Shown here: positions 22,933-35,137 of the stretch, in pieces
Layout of the letters: each line of letters starts with the position of its first letter
How positions within the stretch are numbered: the stretch's first letter is position 1
Assembly (NCBI GenBank): GCA_001972305.1
Contig: BDDD01002689.1
Coordinates: 186,001-250,000 of the forward strand
Direction of reading: 5' to 3'
Origin: Cephalotus follicularis
Taxonomy: Eukaryota; Streptophyta; Magnoliopsida; Oxalidales; Cephalotaceae
DNA: 64,000 nt
Program-made: the position numbers and the translations under genes
The notes under the pieces: model-generated
The model's database searches: none
Seen by the model: the letters and a program-made list of their open reading frames with translations, nothing else
What the model was told of the DNA's origin: nothing

Positions 22933-23448
22933 CCATCGAGCTAAAGACTGTCCAAAGAAGGAGAAGCTGAACGCACTCGTGGCTGAGGAAATTGGGAATT
23001 TTGAACCATATGAAGGGTGTCCAACAAGAGTTAATCCTCTACAGCTCTTGAGTACGATTCGTGAAGTGACACGGACTGCACCATTTCTGGGGTTGCTGTA
23101 TGTTAAAGTTGTATTAAATTCGATGGAAATTTATGCAGTGATTGATACCGGTGCTAGTCACAATTTTGTCAATGAAAGAATTGTGGGGAAGTTGGGTTTA
23201 AAAGTTGATAAGAATACCAGTAAGATAAAAGCGGTGAATACTGCTGCACGTCCTGTACAAGGCATGGCACGTGATGTTTTTGTAGAGATAGGAACTTGGA
23301 GGGGCCAATTGAACTTGATGATTGTTCCGTTGGATGACTTCGATGTCATTTTTGGGATTGATTTCCTAACTCGAAACAAGGTAGTCCCTATGCTACACTT
23401 GAAGGGTTTAATGTTTGTTGATGACAACCAGCCTTGTTATGTATCTTG
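22933..23448 (+). pseudogene. Chromovirus-like gag C-terminus and protease
   Basis: The reading starts in the middle of a zinc knuckle (His-Arg-Ala-Lys-Asp-Cys-Pro-Lys-Lys). It continues through Leu-Asn-Ala-Leu to an aspartic protease with Val-Ile-Asp-Thr-Gly-Ala-Ser-His-Asn-Phe-Val near 23139-23170 and Ile-Phe-Gly-Ile-Asp-Phe-Leu near 23349. It is open to a stop at 23447-23449. Most of gag is missing to the left, where the Tat-like LTR begins. The knuckle wording suggests a Reina- or Galadriel-like chromovirus; this is inference. Confidence 0.8.
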
Positions 23449-23494
23449 AAATGTAATTGAAAACCACAATTGCGAAAACAAAGGAAAACAGACT

Positions 23495-24870
23495 ATGTTG
23501 TCCGTAATGCAAATCATTGACGGTTTACGGAAAGAGGAAACTACTTACACTGCGGCTTTCGTTGAACTTAAAACAGATGTTGTTATGGAAGTGGTGGATG
23601 AGATAGCTGAATTATTGAAAGAGTTTGCAGATGTTATACCCAAGGAGTTGCCTCGAATTCTTCCACCCCACCATGCGATTGATCACAAAATAGATATAGT
23701 CCCTGGATCCAATCGTCCTGTGCCAGCACCTTATCGAATGTCGTTGTTAGAGCTTGCTGAGCTTAGAAGTCAGTTAACTGATTTGCTAGATTCAAGATTC
23801 ATTCAGCCTTCTAAAACTCAATATGGCACCCCTGTTTTATTCCAGAAAAAGCAAGATGGCTCTTTACGCATGTATGTAGATTATTGTGCGTTAAATAAAG
23901 TGACTGTCAAGAGCAAATACCCGAGTCCGTTGGTTGCAGATTTGTTTGACAAACTGTCTAGAGCTTCTATATTAACTAAATTGGATCTATGATCTGGGTA
24001 TTGGCAAGTGAGGATTGCTAAGGGAGATGAAGGGAGAACTACGTGCGTAACAAGGTATGACTCGTATGAGTTTCTTGTCATGCCTTTCGGCCTTACTAAT
24101 GCACCAGCTACATTTTGTAACTTGATGAATAATGTTTTCCATTAATATATTGATTGCTTTGTGGTGGTTTATCTTGATGAAATTGTTGTTTATAGTGAGT
24201 CCCTTGAGGATTACTTATTACATCTTAGGTTAGTGTTTTGCCGATTAAGAGAACACAAAATGTACGTAAAGATGGAGTAGTGTGAGTTTACTCGTTCGGA
24301 TGTAATGTTCCTTGGTCATGTAATTAGCTGTGGACATGTACGGATGGATAAGAGGAAAGTACAGGCTATCATTAATTGGGCAGCTCCTACAAAAGTGGAT
24401 GAGTTACGATCTTTCCTTGGTCTTGCTAATTATTATCGCAAGTTTATTTGGGGATACTCAAAGAAAGTCACTCCATTAACTGATCTACTGAAGAAAGACC
24501 AGAAATGGGACTGGACAATTTACTGTGAGGATGCTTTCAAGAAATTGAAATATGCTGTATCCAATGAACATGTATTGCGATTACCTTGTTTTGAACTGCC
24601 CTTTAAAGTACACACATATGCTTCGGACAAAGCCATTGGGGGAGTCTTAGTGCAAGAGGGACATCCAATGGCATATGAAAGTCAGAAATTGAATGGTGCA
24701 GAACAGAGGTATTTGGTACATGAGAAGGAAATGACAGTCGCAGTTCATTGGTTGCTTGTGTGGCGTGTGTACCTCTTAGGAACAAAATTTGTTGTTATAA
24801 CAGATAATGTGGCAAACACTTTCTTCAAAACACAGAAAAAGCTCTTTCCTAAGCAAGCAAGATGGTAGGA
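23495..24870 (+). pseudogene. Chromovirus-like RT and RNase H
   Basis: The RT N-terminal half is open at 23495-23992 (Pro-Tyr-Arg-Met, Tyr-Val-Asp-Tyr-Cys-Ala-Leu-Asn) and ends at a stop within the Leu-Asp-Leu-x-Ser-Gly-Tyr motif. Further stops lie near 24143 and 24278. The catalytic box at 24170-24181 reads Tyr-Leu-Asp-Glu in place of Tyr-Leu-Asp-Asp. RNase H is open at 24305-24868 (Phe-Leu-Gly-Leu-Ala-Asn-Tyr-Tyr-Arg, then Tyr-Ala-Ser-Asp-Lys-Ala where Asp-Ala-Ser-Asp is usual). It is not functional. Confidence 0.85.
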
Positions 24871-24892
24871 ATTCTTCCAAGAGTATGACTTT

Positions 24893-25761
24893 GTGTGGAT
24901 ACATAGACCTAGATGGAATAACGATGCTTTAAGTCGAAACCATGTTGAGGAGATAGTGATTGCCATCACCGTGCTGAGATCGGACTCCCTCAACAAAATT
25001 CATAGTATCGGACAATCCGATTACGAATATAAAAAACTGTTGCAGCAAGCCAGGGAGGGGGTTGTACATAAGTATTGGGTTGAAGATGACCTATTATATG
25101 CACTGGGTGGAGTTCTATACGTTCCTGGTGGTGCAAGGCTTAGACAAGAATTGCTTTGAGAAACTCATGATCCAGTATGGGCAGGACATCCGAGAAGGCA
25201 GCGAATGTTAGCACTCTTGAGCAAATCGTACTATTGGCCTAAGATGGAAAATGAGATTGAGGCATATGTTAAGACTTGTCTAGTTTGCCAACAAGACAAG
25301 ACAGAGAGTAGGAAGACAACGGGACTGTTACAGCCCTTGCCGATCCCAGAAAAATCTTGGGTATCTGTTTCCATGGACTTCATTACTAGGCTACCAAAAA
25401 TTGATGGTATGAGTTCAATTATGGTTATTGTTGATCGTTTCTCTAAGCATGCAATATTTTTTGCCGCACCACTCACTTGTACAGCTGAAGATGCGGCTGA
25501 ATTATTTTATAAGTTGTGGTGAAATACTTTCAGTTGCCTAAAGACATTGTTAGTGATCGGGATACTCGATTTACTGGCCAGTTTTGGATTGCGTTGTTCA
25601 ACATGATGGGCTCAGAATTTACGTTCTCCATGACCAATCATCCCCAAACTGATGTCCAGATGGAGTGCATAAATGCTCTATTAGAGAAGTATTTGAGACA
25701 CTATATGAGTGCAAGCCAAAATAATTGGGTGAGTTTGCTTGATAGTGCCCAATACTATTAT
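24893..25761 (+). pseudogene. Chromovirus-like integrase, truncated
   Basis: A zinc-binding His-His-Cys-Cys region is seen at about 25164-25310 (Gly-His-Pro and Cys-Leu-Val-Cys). The catalytic core follows: Met-Asp-Phe-Ile near 25374, Ser-Asp-Arg-Asp-Thr-Arg-Phe near 25553 and the Glu of Met-Glu-Cys near 25662. A stop lies at 25157-25159 and a frameshift near 25520. The reading stops at Tyr-Tyr-Tyr-Lys (about 25761), where Tat-like RNase H text begins in another frame. No chromodomain is present. Confidence 0.8.
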
Positions 25762-26377
25762 AAAATCACAGGTCTTGGCCGACTTTGTGGGAGACCATAC
25801 ACTTACGGAGTGTATGGAAGAAGACACTTCTGAAGATGAGAAAGGGTTATGGAAGTTGTCAGTGGATGGCTCATCCTGCGTCTCTGACAGTGGAGCAGGA
25901 TTGGTGTTAACCAGTCCAGATGGGTGGACCTTAGAGTATGATATGAGATTTGGATTCAAAGCCACAAACAATGAAGCTGAGTGGGAAGCTCTGATCACCG
26001 GGCTGACAATTGCAAAGCACTTAGAGGTTCAAAAAATAGAAGCCTCTAGTGATTCTCAACTTGTAGTTGGTCTGGTGAGCGCGGAGTATGAAGCCAGAGA
26101 AGATTCCATGGAAAAATACTTAGCACACGTTCAGAGTTTGAAGTCGGCTTTCCTAGTGTTCAGATTTTTGAAAGTGCCTAGAGCAGAAAACGCCCGAGCA
26201 GACCAGTTGTCTAAACTATCCACATCGGAGGAATTAGAGAAAAATCGAACCGTGCTAGTGGACTATTTGGGTAAACCCACCATTTCAGAGATGGATGTGA
26301 TGGACATAGATGCACCACAGGAGCCAAACTGGATGACTCCATTTATTATTTGGTTAAGGGATGAAATTTTGCAATAA
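25762..26377 (+). pseudogene. Tat-like second RNase H (aRNH) fragment
   Basis: Starting from Gln-Val-Leu-Ala-Asp-Phe, this stretch is open to 26377. It holds a complete archaeal-type RNase H: Val-Asp-Gly-Ser (first Asp), Asn-Asn-Glu-Ala-Glu (Glu), Ser-Asp-Ser-Gln-Leu-Val (Asp) and Asn-Ala-Arg-Ala-Asp (Asp). All four catalytic positions are present. This extra RNase H is a hallmark of the Tat lineage. It lacks its own start; the RT half is absent, so it is a fragment. It is the only catalytic domain in the window with every key residue inside one undamaged frame. Confidence 0.8.
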
Positions 26378-27399
26378 GACCCAGAGGAGGCAAGAAGATT
26401 GGTGCATAGATCAAACAGATACCAATTTTGAGAAGGGATCCTCTACAAAACGTCTTTTTTTTCCTTGACTAGATGCTTGACTCCCATAGAGGCCGATTAT
26501 GCTCTAAGGGAAGTCCATGAATGAGTATGTGGCAATCACACTAGGGGTAGAACCTTGTCCAACAAATTGTTGAGGCAGGGCTATTTTCTGGCCCACCATG
26601 TATCAGGATGCCATTAATTTTGTGAGAAAGTGTGATAAGTGTCAAAGGAATGCTAACATAAGTAGAAGACCCTTAAATCCTTTGACGTCTGCCACGGCCC
26701 CTTGGCCCTTTGCACAATGGGGAATGGACTTCATCAAACTATTACTAGTAGCAACAGGGCAGAGGAAGTACTTGATTGTGGCAGTGGACTACTTCACCAA
26801 ATGGGTAGAAGCTGAGCTCCTCGCTACGATAACAGAAAAAAACACAGAGAGCTTCGTATGGAAATCAATCATCTATAGATTCAGAGTCTTGAGGATAATA
26901 GTCTCAAATAATGGGAAACAGTTTGCTTGCCAAGCATTTCGTGACTTCTACACATAATGGAGAATTGAGCATAGGCTTGCTTCAGTAGCCTAACCCCAGA
27001 GCAATGAAGATAGCAAGGGTAGATGGACAGAGGAGCTACCAAGTGTACTATGGGCATATAGAACTACTCCTCGGACCACAACTGGTGAGTCCCCATTCAG
27101 CCTTTGTTTTGGAGCTGAAGCTATGATACCGATGAAAATTGGAGTCCAGTCACCAAGGGTTGTGCATTGCAGTGAGGAAAATAATGAAGAAGGATTGAGA
27201 AACATCCTTGATTTAGTGGAAGAGCTCACAGATAAGGCAACCATCAAATTTGCAGCCTACCAACTGAGGGTGAGCCGTTACTACAACAAAAGGGTAAACC
27301 CCCGAACACCAAAGGATGGAGTTCTAGTCCTCCGCAACACGTCTCTAGAGGATCCAACCGGTACAAGACGAAAGGTCGCCCCTAATTGGGAGGGACCCT
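26378..27399 (+). pseudogene. Tat-like integrase, damaged
   Basis: Zinc-binding text near 26510-26650 (Val-His-Glu, a stop, then Cys-Asp-Lys-Cys-Gln) leads into the core with Gly-Met-Asp-Phe near 26721. The second catalytic position reads Ser-Asn-Asn-Gly-Lys-Gln-Phe near 26908, with Asn in place of Asp. The part that should hold the catalytic Glu (about 26960-27010) is garbled by a stop and apparent deletion. The C-terminal part is open again at 27123-27399. It ends at 27399, exactly where an Athila-like LTR starts. Confidence 0.75.
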
Positions 27400-28895
27400 T
27401 GATAAGCATAAAAATGTATTCTTTTTAATGAGTTAATTATTGTATTTTTATGTTTGGAACATATTACTTTGGTTGTGTTTATTTGACTTTCAGGTAAGAG
27501 GCCAAAGTGATCAAAATGCAGAAACATGAGTTAATTTGGCGTAAATAGAGAGCAAGAACATCAAAGTGTGAAGAATAGAAAAAATTCTATAGAAAACAAA
27601 GGAAGACGACAACGCCTATATTTAAGCGTCGATGCCTAACCCTTAAGCGATGAAGGTATCAGGTTAAGCGTAGACGCTTTGCATTACATATGGAACAAAA
27701 TTTCAAAACTATGATCTTCGTCAACCCCAATCCAGTTGGCGTCATTTTACTGGGAATTCAATATTTAGGCCTCCACGCCATCATTTAGACGTCAACGCCA
27801 AAAGTGCACAATTCCGATAGTAGCTTAGACGTTAAGGCACAAAGAGCAAGATGTCGACACCTTCCTGCTTATCAACTTAAGGGTCGACGCCTTACTTAAA
27901 TGTCGACGCTTAACGCTCAAAGTATACCCCATAATGCAGAGTCACATCGACACCTAGCGCATTTAGTATATTGAAGCGTCAACGCAACACACCAAAGCGT
28001 CGACGCCCAGGACTTAAGCGTCGATGCTTACGACGTATCAGGCAACAAATTTGGAAAGTTTTTACAGTTTTAGTCATATTGTAATAGTTAGATTTTTTCC
28101 GTTTTTCTGCATTAGGTTAGAGTATAGAAAGGAAACAATAAGTCAATCATAAAAAGGTCTGTCTTGGAGTGGAAAGCGGTTGCTAGATGAAGAATTCTTT
28201 GAAGAAGATTGCTACTACCATCGTCATGACCAGCTAGGTTTCTTAATCCTTGGATGTAGATGAACCCATGTTTTATATATATTTCAATTCTGGTTTTCTG
28301 GATTAATAGCATGTTTGTAAGACAATCTTTTCTTATTAATGTATGTGGAACATTGATGAGAAGGAATTTTAATTATATAAAATATGTTTTGATGTTTTAG
28401 TGGTTGTACCTCTAATTCATTTACATCAAGCGCTGCTTCTGAATTTCTTTATGTGATTGAACCAAAAACATCCTTTAACCAATCATCTTTTCGAGAGTAT
28501 CAAGCTTTGACAGGATAGGTTCTACCTAGGCTAAATCATTATTTTCAGTGATATCTATGATATGACACTTAAACCAGAATTTATGCCATATATATATATA
28601 TACATGCGGGGATTCTCACATCCAAAAGATTGCTTTCTCATCTTACTTTCATATTTATTTATTCACATTGCTTTGGATATTTAATTTGAATTGTTTAATT
28701 TTGCATTGCCGTAGTTTAATCCAAATCAATCCTCTTTTGTAGTTATTTTATTTAGTGTTTATTATTTCTGTTTCATTGCATACTAGTTTCATTTTTATAC
28801 CATATCATCATAGCTCTTCGTGGGAACGATCCGTACTTTCCATTTGCTAAATTGTTAGATTAGGGTGAGTTTGAATAGGTTCGATGACACGAACA
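27400..28895 (+). repeat. 5' LTR of Athila-like copy 1
   Basis: It begins TGATAAGC at 27400 and ends GAACA at 28895, about 1.5 kb, followed by a PBS at 28902. Its first 900 bp or so match 59034-59935, the 3' LTR of copy 2. It carries a phased GTCGACGC-type dyad array (27608-28027). Confidence 0.8.
27608..28027. repeat. Phased GTCGACGC dyad array in the Athila-like LTR
   Basis: Copies start at 27608, 27628, about 27647, 27670, 27771, 27791, 27831, 27853, 27883, 27902, 27946, 27978, 27999 and 28020. Most neighbours are 19-22 bp apart, others about 30, 40 or 44. The best copies are GTCGACGC at 27883, 27902 and 27999. Confidence 0.7.
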
Positions 28896-28901
28896 AAAAT
28901 T

Positions 28902-28917
28902 TGGAGCCGTTACCGGA
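28902..28917 (+). other. Primer-binding site, Athila-like copy 1
   Basis: TGGAGCCGTTACCGG follows the LTR by six bases. It matches the usual Athila PBS (TGGCGCCGTTGCCGG) apart from two changes, so priming may be impaired. The same changed site is present in copy 2 at 51965. Confidence 0.75.
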
Positions 28918-29101
28918 GAGCTAGCGCATGATTCCTATAAATTTGAAGTTAGTTTCACTGCATAGTGTTTAGTTAGAATTTTCCCTTTTTCGTTTCATTA
29001 TAGTTAGGTGCAGGCTAGGTCACCGATCATTAGATAACAAAGTAGCTACCTGTGACCTAGAGATCGAAAGAACGCTGGCTTGCATTAGAGTGAATAACAG
29101 A

Positions 29102-30346
29102 ATGGGTGAAAATAATGATGCACCCCAAAGATGGCCCTTAAGTGAACATTTTACTCTAGGTGCATATACCACTACTTTATGTATTAGGGTGCTTGTAGTC
29201 CAAGTAGCTCAATATGAGCTCAAGTCTAGCATTATTCAGATGTTACTATCCTTTTATGGACTTGCCTAAGAGGAACCATATAAGCATTTGGATGAATTAA
29301 TTGAGATTTGTTCCACATTTAAAATTCAGAAATTGTTGGAGGATGCCCTTAAGCTGATCTTGTTTCCATTTTCATTAAAAGACCGAGCTAAACAATGGCT
29401 CTATTCCTTGGATTATGTGATTATCACCACATGAGCACAATTACAGCATGAGTTCCTCAAGAAATATTTTTCCATAGGTCGAACCAACTAGATAAGGAGA
29501 GCTCTCACTAGATTCTCTCAGCATGATGGTGAGAAGTTTCACTAGTCATGAGAAAGATTAAAGGACCTCATCTGGAAATGTCCCCATCATGACGTCCATA
29601 AATGAAAGTTAGTCCAATGCTTCTATGATGGACTGACAAAACAAAACAGGCAGATGGTGGATGCTTCTTGTGGAGGCACATTCATGACCAAAAGTGAGGA
29701 CAAGGCTTCGCAATTGTTTGAGTCCCTCAGAGAGAACTATTTGCATTATTTATCATTCAGAGTAAAGTCCTCTGCGACGGGTACTCAAAAGAAAGGAGGA
29801 ATATACGAGGTTAGTCAATTTGAGACCATCAAGGCCAAGGTGGACATTTTGTCCCAGAAAATAGATAAAGTGCTAATGATAGGGACGCTTCCTTCTCAAT
29901 CTACTCAGACTTCTCTTACACAAGAGGCATGAGTCTTATGTGCTACCCCAACACATTATATGAGTGATTTCCAACTTGCTATGCACTATACGAAATTTAC
30001 TCAAGAAAAAGAACAAGCAGTGAAAGGATTATCCAGACAAGGGAATGATCCTTTTTCCAACAAATATAACCCAGGATGGAGGAATCACCCTAATTTCACA
30101 TGGAAGAAACCCAATACTAGCCACAATCCCCCGTATAGTCAAAATAACTCTATTCCTTATCATAATGCCTATAAGGATGTGCAACAATCTAATCCTCCAC
30201 CACATCAAATGCCTATGGAAGCTGAAGATGAAATGGATAAGGTGTTATTTGCGTTATATGGGATCAACAAGAATAGCCAGAAATATGATCAGATTATTCA
30301 CTCCCATACCCAATCCATCTCCAAATTTGAAAGCCAAATAGGATAG
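29102..30346 (+). pseudogene. Athila-like gag, copy 1
   Basis: The start is the ATG at 29102. The frame holds the Athila gag core (Phe-Pro-Phe-Ser-Leu-Lys-Asp-Arg-Ala, then Trp-Leu-Tyr-Ser-Leu near 29370-29415; Cys-Phe-Tyr-Asp-Gly-Leu near 29620). One frame runs unshifted but is cut by stops at 29267, 29432, 29489, 29543, 29549, 29603, 29930 and 30344. Several sit where Trp or Gln would be expected (for example Thr-Thr-stop-Ala-Gln-Leu), fitting G-to-A or C-to-T decay. Copy 2 (52165-53409) has the same stops. Confidence 0.85.
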
Positions 30347-33300
30347 CTAGCCGATATCATCAGGAAGAGAGAAGAAGGCCACCTACCCAGTCAAGTGGTA
30401 AGAAATCCTATAAATCAGTTTGGACAGTGTTCCCACTTAGAACAAGCCCAAACAATTACTACTTTGAGAAGTGGTAGGGTAATCGGAAAATCGCAAATAA
30501 ATGATCCAATTGCTGATAAGATGCTCGATAGGAGTCCTGCAGAAAAAGTGTCCCCTGAGAGTAGTGAGAAAGAGACCTCCATGTCTAAACAGAGTGAACA
30601 CAAAGGGAAGGAAAAATACATTACTCCTGTTGCACCCAAAGCACCTTTTCCCGAATGTTTACGATCTTCGTCTTTGGTTCCTCCGTTTGGTAAAAAGGTA
30701 GGAAGGATGAAAGAGGTGATGGAACTGTTTAAGCAAGTCCATATCAACCTTCCTCTCCTAGATGCAATACAACAAGTTCCAACTTATTCCAAGTTTCTAA
30801 AGGACTTATACACCACGAAACATAAGCTGAAAACTCACATTCTGAAAACCGTCCATCTAACAGAGCAGGTGAGCATAGTCCTGTCTAACAAGCTGCCACT
30901 AAAACTCAAAGACCACGGAGATCCTCTAATATCTTGCAAGATTCAAAATTTACTCATAGATAGAGCACTCATGGATTTAGGGGCTAGCGTAAACATCCTC
31001 CCTAGCTCCATTAATGATCATTTTGGGTTTGGAGAATTGAAACCAATGGAAGTGACTCTTCAACTTGCTGATAGATCTCTAAAAATTCCAAAGGGATTCA
31101 TTGAGGATGTTTTGGTGAAAGTGGATGAGCTTTATTTTCCAGTTGATTTCCTTGTGCTAGTTATGGAAACCTCTTTGAATTGGAAGCGATAATCAATTAT
31201 CTTAGGTCGTCCTTTCTTAGCCACAACAAATGCTTGCATAAACTATCGATCTGGCGCTATGGACATATCCTTTGGTAATAAGAAGTTTCAACTGAACATC
31301 TTCAATGTGACACTAGAACCTCAAGGTGAGGAGGATTGTTTTTCCATATATATGATAGATCAGGTGGTATCCGAGTTGGCACCCGAGATACTTGCAAATA
31401 ACTCCTTGCAGCAATACTTGAACTTCTTTGGTGATGATTGTGATACAGACACTGTTGAGATCAATGCTCTGATGAATTTTCCTACCTCTTCAAATCTCTC
31501 ACCATGGACATATAAATTTGAGCCATTGCCTTCTCTCGCAAAGTATCCCATGCCGAATTCCATAGAATCCCCCCATGTTTTAGACAGGAAGTCCTTACCT
31601 AATTCTTTTAAGTGTCCTTACTTGGGGCCGAATGAGACACTCCCTGTCATTATTGCATTGAGTTTGACTACTGATAAGGAAGATAAGGTATTGGCAATTT
31701 TGAAAGATTACAAAGAAGCCATTGGGTGGTCAGTGGCTGGTCTGAAAGGTATAAGCCCATCTATTTGTATGCATCAGATTTTCTGTGAAGATGGTGCTAA
31801 ACCTTTTAGGGACACGCAATGAAGATTGAATCCAAATATGCACGAAGTTGTCAAGAATGAGATTGTGAAGTGGTTAGATGTTGGCATTATTTACCCCATC
31901 TGTGATAGCAAATGGATTAGTCCCATTCAGATTGTGCCAAAGAAGTCGGGCATTACTGTTATTGAGAATGAAAAAGGTAACAAGATTCCCACTCACACTA
32001 TGACTGGTTGGCGAGTATGTATTGATTATAGAAAACTTAATTCTGTCACTTTCAAGGATCACTTTCCACTTCATTCAATGATCAAATCCTTGAGAAGCTG
32101 TCAGGCAATAGCTACTTTAGCTTTTTAGATGGCTACTCCTTCTATAACAAAGTGAGTGTGTGTCCTGAGGATCAATAGAAAACCACATTTACATGCTCGT
32201 ATGGCACATTCACTTTCTGACTGATGCCCTTTGGATTATGTAACGCCCCTGCCACTTTCCAGCGTTGCATGGTCGCGATATTCTATGATATGGTAGGAGA
32301 GTTCCTCGAGATTTTCATGGATGATTTCTCTGTCTTTGGAATGTCCTTTGATGATTGCCTCCTTAAGTTCAAAAAAGTTCTCAAACATTGTAAGGAGTCA
32401 AATCTGGTTTTGAGTGGGGAGAAGGGTCATTTAATGGTTCAAGAAGGCATTGTACTTGGACACATTGTCTCCTCTCATGGGATTGAGGTTGATAGGGCAA
32501 AAGTTGAATTAATCCGGAAACTCCCTCCTCCCTCTTCTGTTCGGAAAGTTAGATCATTTCTTGGACACGCCGGGTTTCACAGGAGATTCATTAAAGACTT
32601 TAGTACCATCTCTAGACCACTTTGCAATCTACTTGTTGAGAAGGTACCATTTGTCTTTGATGATGCCTGCCTCTAGTCTTTTTAGACTTTTAAAGATTTG
32701 TTATCTACGGTGCCTATTATTCAGCCCCCGGATTGGTCGCTTCCTTTTGATATTATGTGCAATGCATTGGATTATGCAGTTGGGGCTATTTTAGGACAAA
32801 AGGTAGACAAGAAACCGATGGTCATTTACTATGCTAGTAAGACTTTTTCAGAGGCTCAATCTAATTATACCATGGATGAAAAAGAATTATTAGCTATAGT
32901 GTTGGCTCTTGAAAAGTTTCGCTCATACCTCCTAGGATCCAAGGTTGTGGTGTATACGGATCATTATGCTCTCAAGCACCTTCTTTCCAAAATGGACGCA
33001 AAACCGAGACCTATTCAATGGATTCTTCTTTTACAGGAATTTGAGTTATAAATCCGCGATAAGAAAGGTTCCAAAAATGTCGTAGCTAACCATCTGTCCC
33101 GAATCCTAGTTAAGTCTCCTCCATCCACAGAATTAGTTAGAGATCCATTCCTTGATGAACATCTTTTTGCAGTATCCCATAAACCTTTTCATGGTATGCG
33201 CATATAGTGAATTACTTGGCTATTGGGAAGCTTCCTGATGGTTGGAGTAAACAAGAAAAAGACAGGTTTTTCGCTCAGCTTAAGTTCTATATATGGGAGG

Positions 33301-34492
33301 AGCCTGAGTTATTTCGGTACTGTTCAGATCAGATTATCCATCGTTGTGTTCCAGAAACTGAATTCCATAACATTCTTACTTTTTGTCACTCTCTTGCTTG
33401 TGGAGGACATTTCAACGGAAAGAAAACCGCTACAAAAATCTTACAAAGCGGTTTCTATTGGCCTACATTTTTAAAGACGCCCATGATTTCTGCCGCACTT
33501 GTGTTGACTGCCAAATAGTAGGAAATATGATTCATAGAGACATGATGCCCTTGAGCCCTATTTTAGTTATGGAGATATTCGATGTTTGGGGTATGGACTT
33601 TATGGGACCTTTTCCGTCATCTTTTGGTTGTGAGTATATTTTATTTGCGGTGGACTATGTGTCCAAATGGGTAGAAGCTAAGGCCATGAGAACCAATGAT
33701 CATAAGGTAGTGATTAAATTTGTTCAAAGTCATATTTTCAACCATTTCGGTTTTCCTAGAGCCATTATCAGTGATGGTGGATCGCATTTTAAACAGTGGA
33801 ACGTAGGCGCGCTTTCAAAGAAATACTCGATAACGCATAAGATTGCCAATCCGTATCATCCACAGACGAGTGGGCAAGCAGAAGTGTCAAATAGGGGGCT
33901 TAAGAGAATACTAGAAAAAACTGTTAGGCCGAATAGGAAAGATTGGTCGTTCAGACTAGACGACGCTTTGTGGGCCAATCGGACAGCATATAAGACTCCC
34001 ACTGGCATGTCACCATAACGCCTCATTTTTGGGAAAGCTTGTTATTTTCCTGTTGAGTTCGAACACTGTACGCTTTGGGTTATAAGGAAATTCAATTTTG
34101 ACATGAAGACAACAGGTTCTAACAGTTCTATTAAGCTTTTAGAGCTCGACGAGTGGCATAACTGCGCGTATGAGAGTGCACGAACTTACAAGGATAGGAC
34201 TAAGGACTTTCATGATAAGCACATTGTTAGGAAATCTTTTGAACCTAACCAGAAATGTTGGCTATTTAATTCTAAGTTACACTTGTTTCCAGGTAAACTT
34301 CAATCTCGTTGGGATGGCCCATTCATAGTTACTGGAATATTCCTTCATGGTGTTATGACCATCAAGCACCCGACCAACGGATCAACATTTAAAGTTAATG
34401 GGAAATGTCTGAAACCATATGTGGATGGAATTACCGATGGACATATCATTGAGTCTGTTGGCTTGATTGATCCTATGTACACTCCTCTTTGA
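30347..34492 (+). pseudogene. Athila-like pol, copy 1
   Basis: Protease: Met-Asp-Leu-Gly-Ala-Ser-Val-Asn near 30971-31000, open at 30395-31192. RT: linker at 31259-31822; Cys-Ile-Asp-Tyr-Arg-Lys-Leu-Asn near 32020; a one-base deletion near 32070 shifts the frame. The catalytic Phe-Met-Asp-Asp box is intact at 32314-32325. RNase H (32698-33051) has Cys-Asn-Ala-Leu-Asp-Tyr where the first Asp is usual. Integrase (33207-34018) is frameshifted near 33470 but keeps the core Asp (Gly-Met-Asp-Phe), Asp (Ser-Asp-Gly-Gly, 33773-33775) and Glu (Gln-Ala-Glu-Val). The C-terminal part is at 34103-34492. No env-like frame follows. Confidence 0.88.
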
Positions 34493-35103
34493 TATCCACA
34501 CCAGCAACGTCTAGCTAAAGATGTTAAGCCTAGCGCTTGGTTGGAGGCAACCCACTGTTTTTTTTGTACCTTGATTCCTTTATGTTTTTATTTTATTTTT
34601 TTTGTTTTCCATTGTTTTTGTAGGCAAATTAGGTGAGGATCGATAATGGTTAGAATTTTCTACTGCACCAATAAAGAAAGCCATGGACTTGCATGGCCTC
34701 TTTATTTCGAGCCTTCATGATAATATCCGGTAAATCCTATCCTATTGTTCTTTTTATTTATTTGCATTGTTCCATCTAATTCTGCTCAATTTATTGTTAT
34801 TTTTATCGTTGTGTTTCATTGCATTGAGGACAATTCAACGTTTTAGTATGGGGGGTTAGTACCAAAGTTCATCTTAATTTTGAAAGTATAAATAAATGTA
34901 GATATACTTGAAAATAATAGAAAACCCTGTAGGAGAAATAATAAAAAATTTGTGTTCAAAGAAAAGAAAATGAATATATCTCAAGGTAGGAGTTTGTGCG
35001 AAAATAAAAAAAATAAAAAAAATAATGAATGAATAAAAGACCGTTCTTGTATGTTTTCAAAGTTTCATTGATCTTTAGTGAGGAGAAGGACAATGAATGG
35101 ATG

Positions 35104-35137
<34 letters not shown>

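Noticed and set aside
22930-26377. A functional chimeric polyprotein joining chromovirus-like and Tat-like domains
   Set aside because: The two parts are in different frames and several stops precede the junction.
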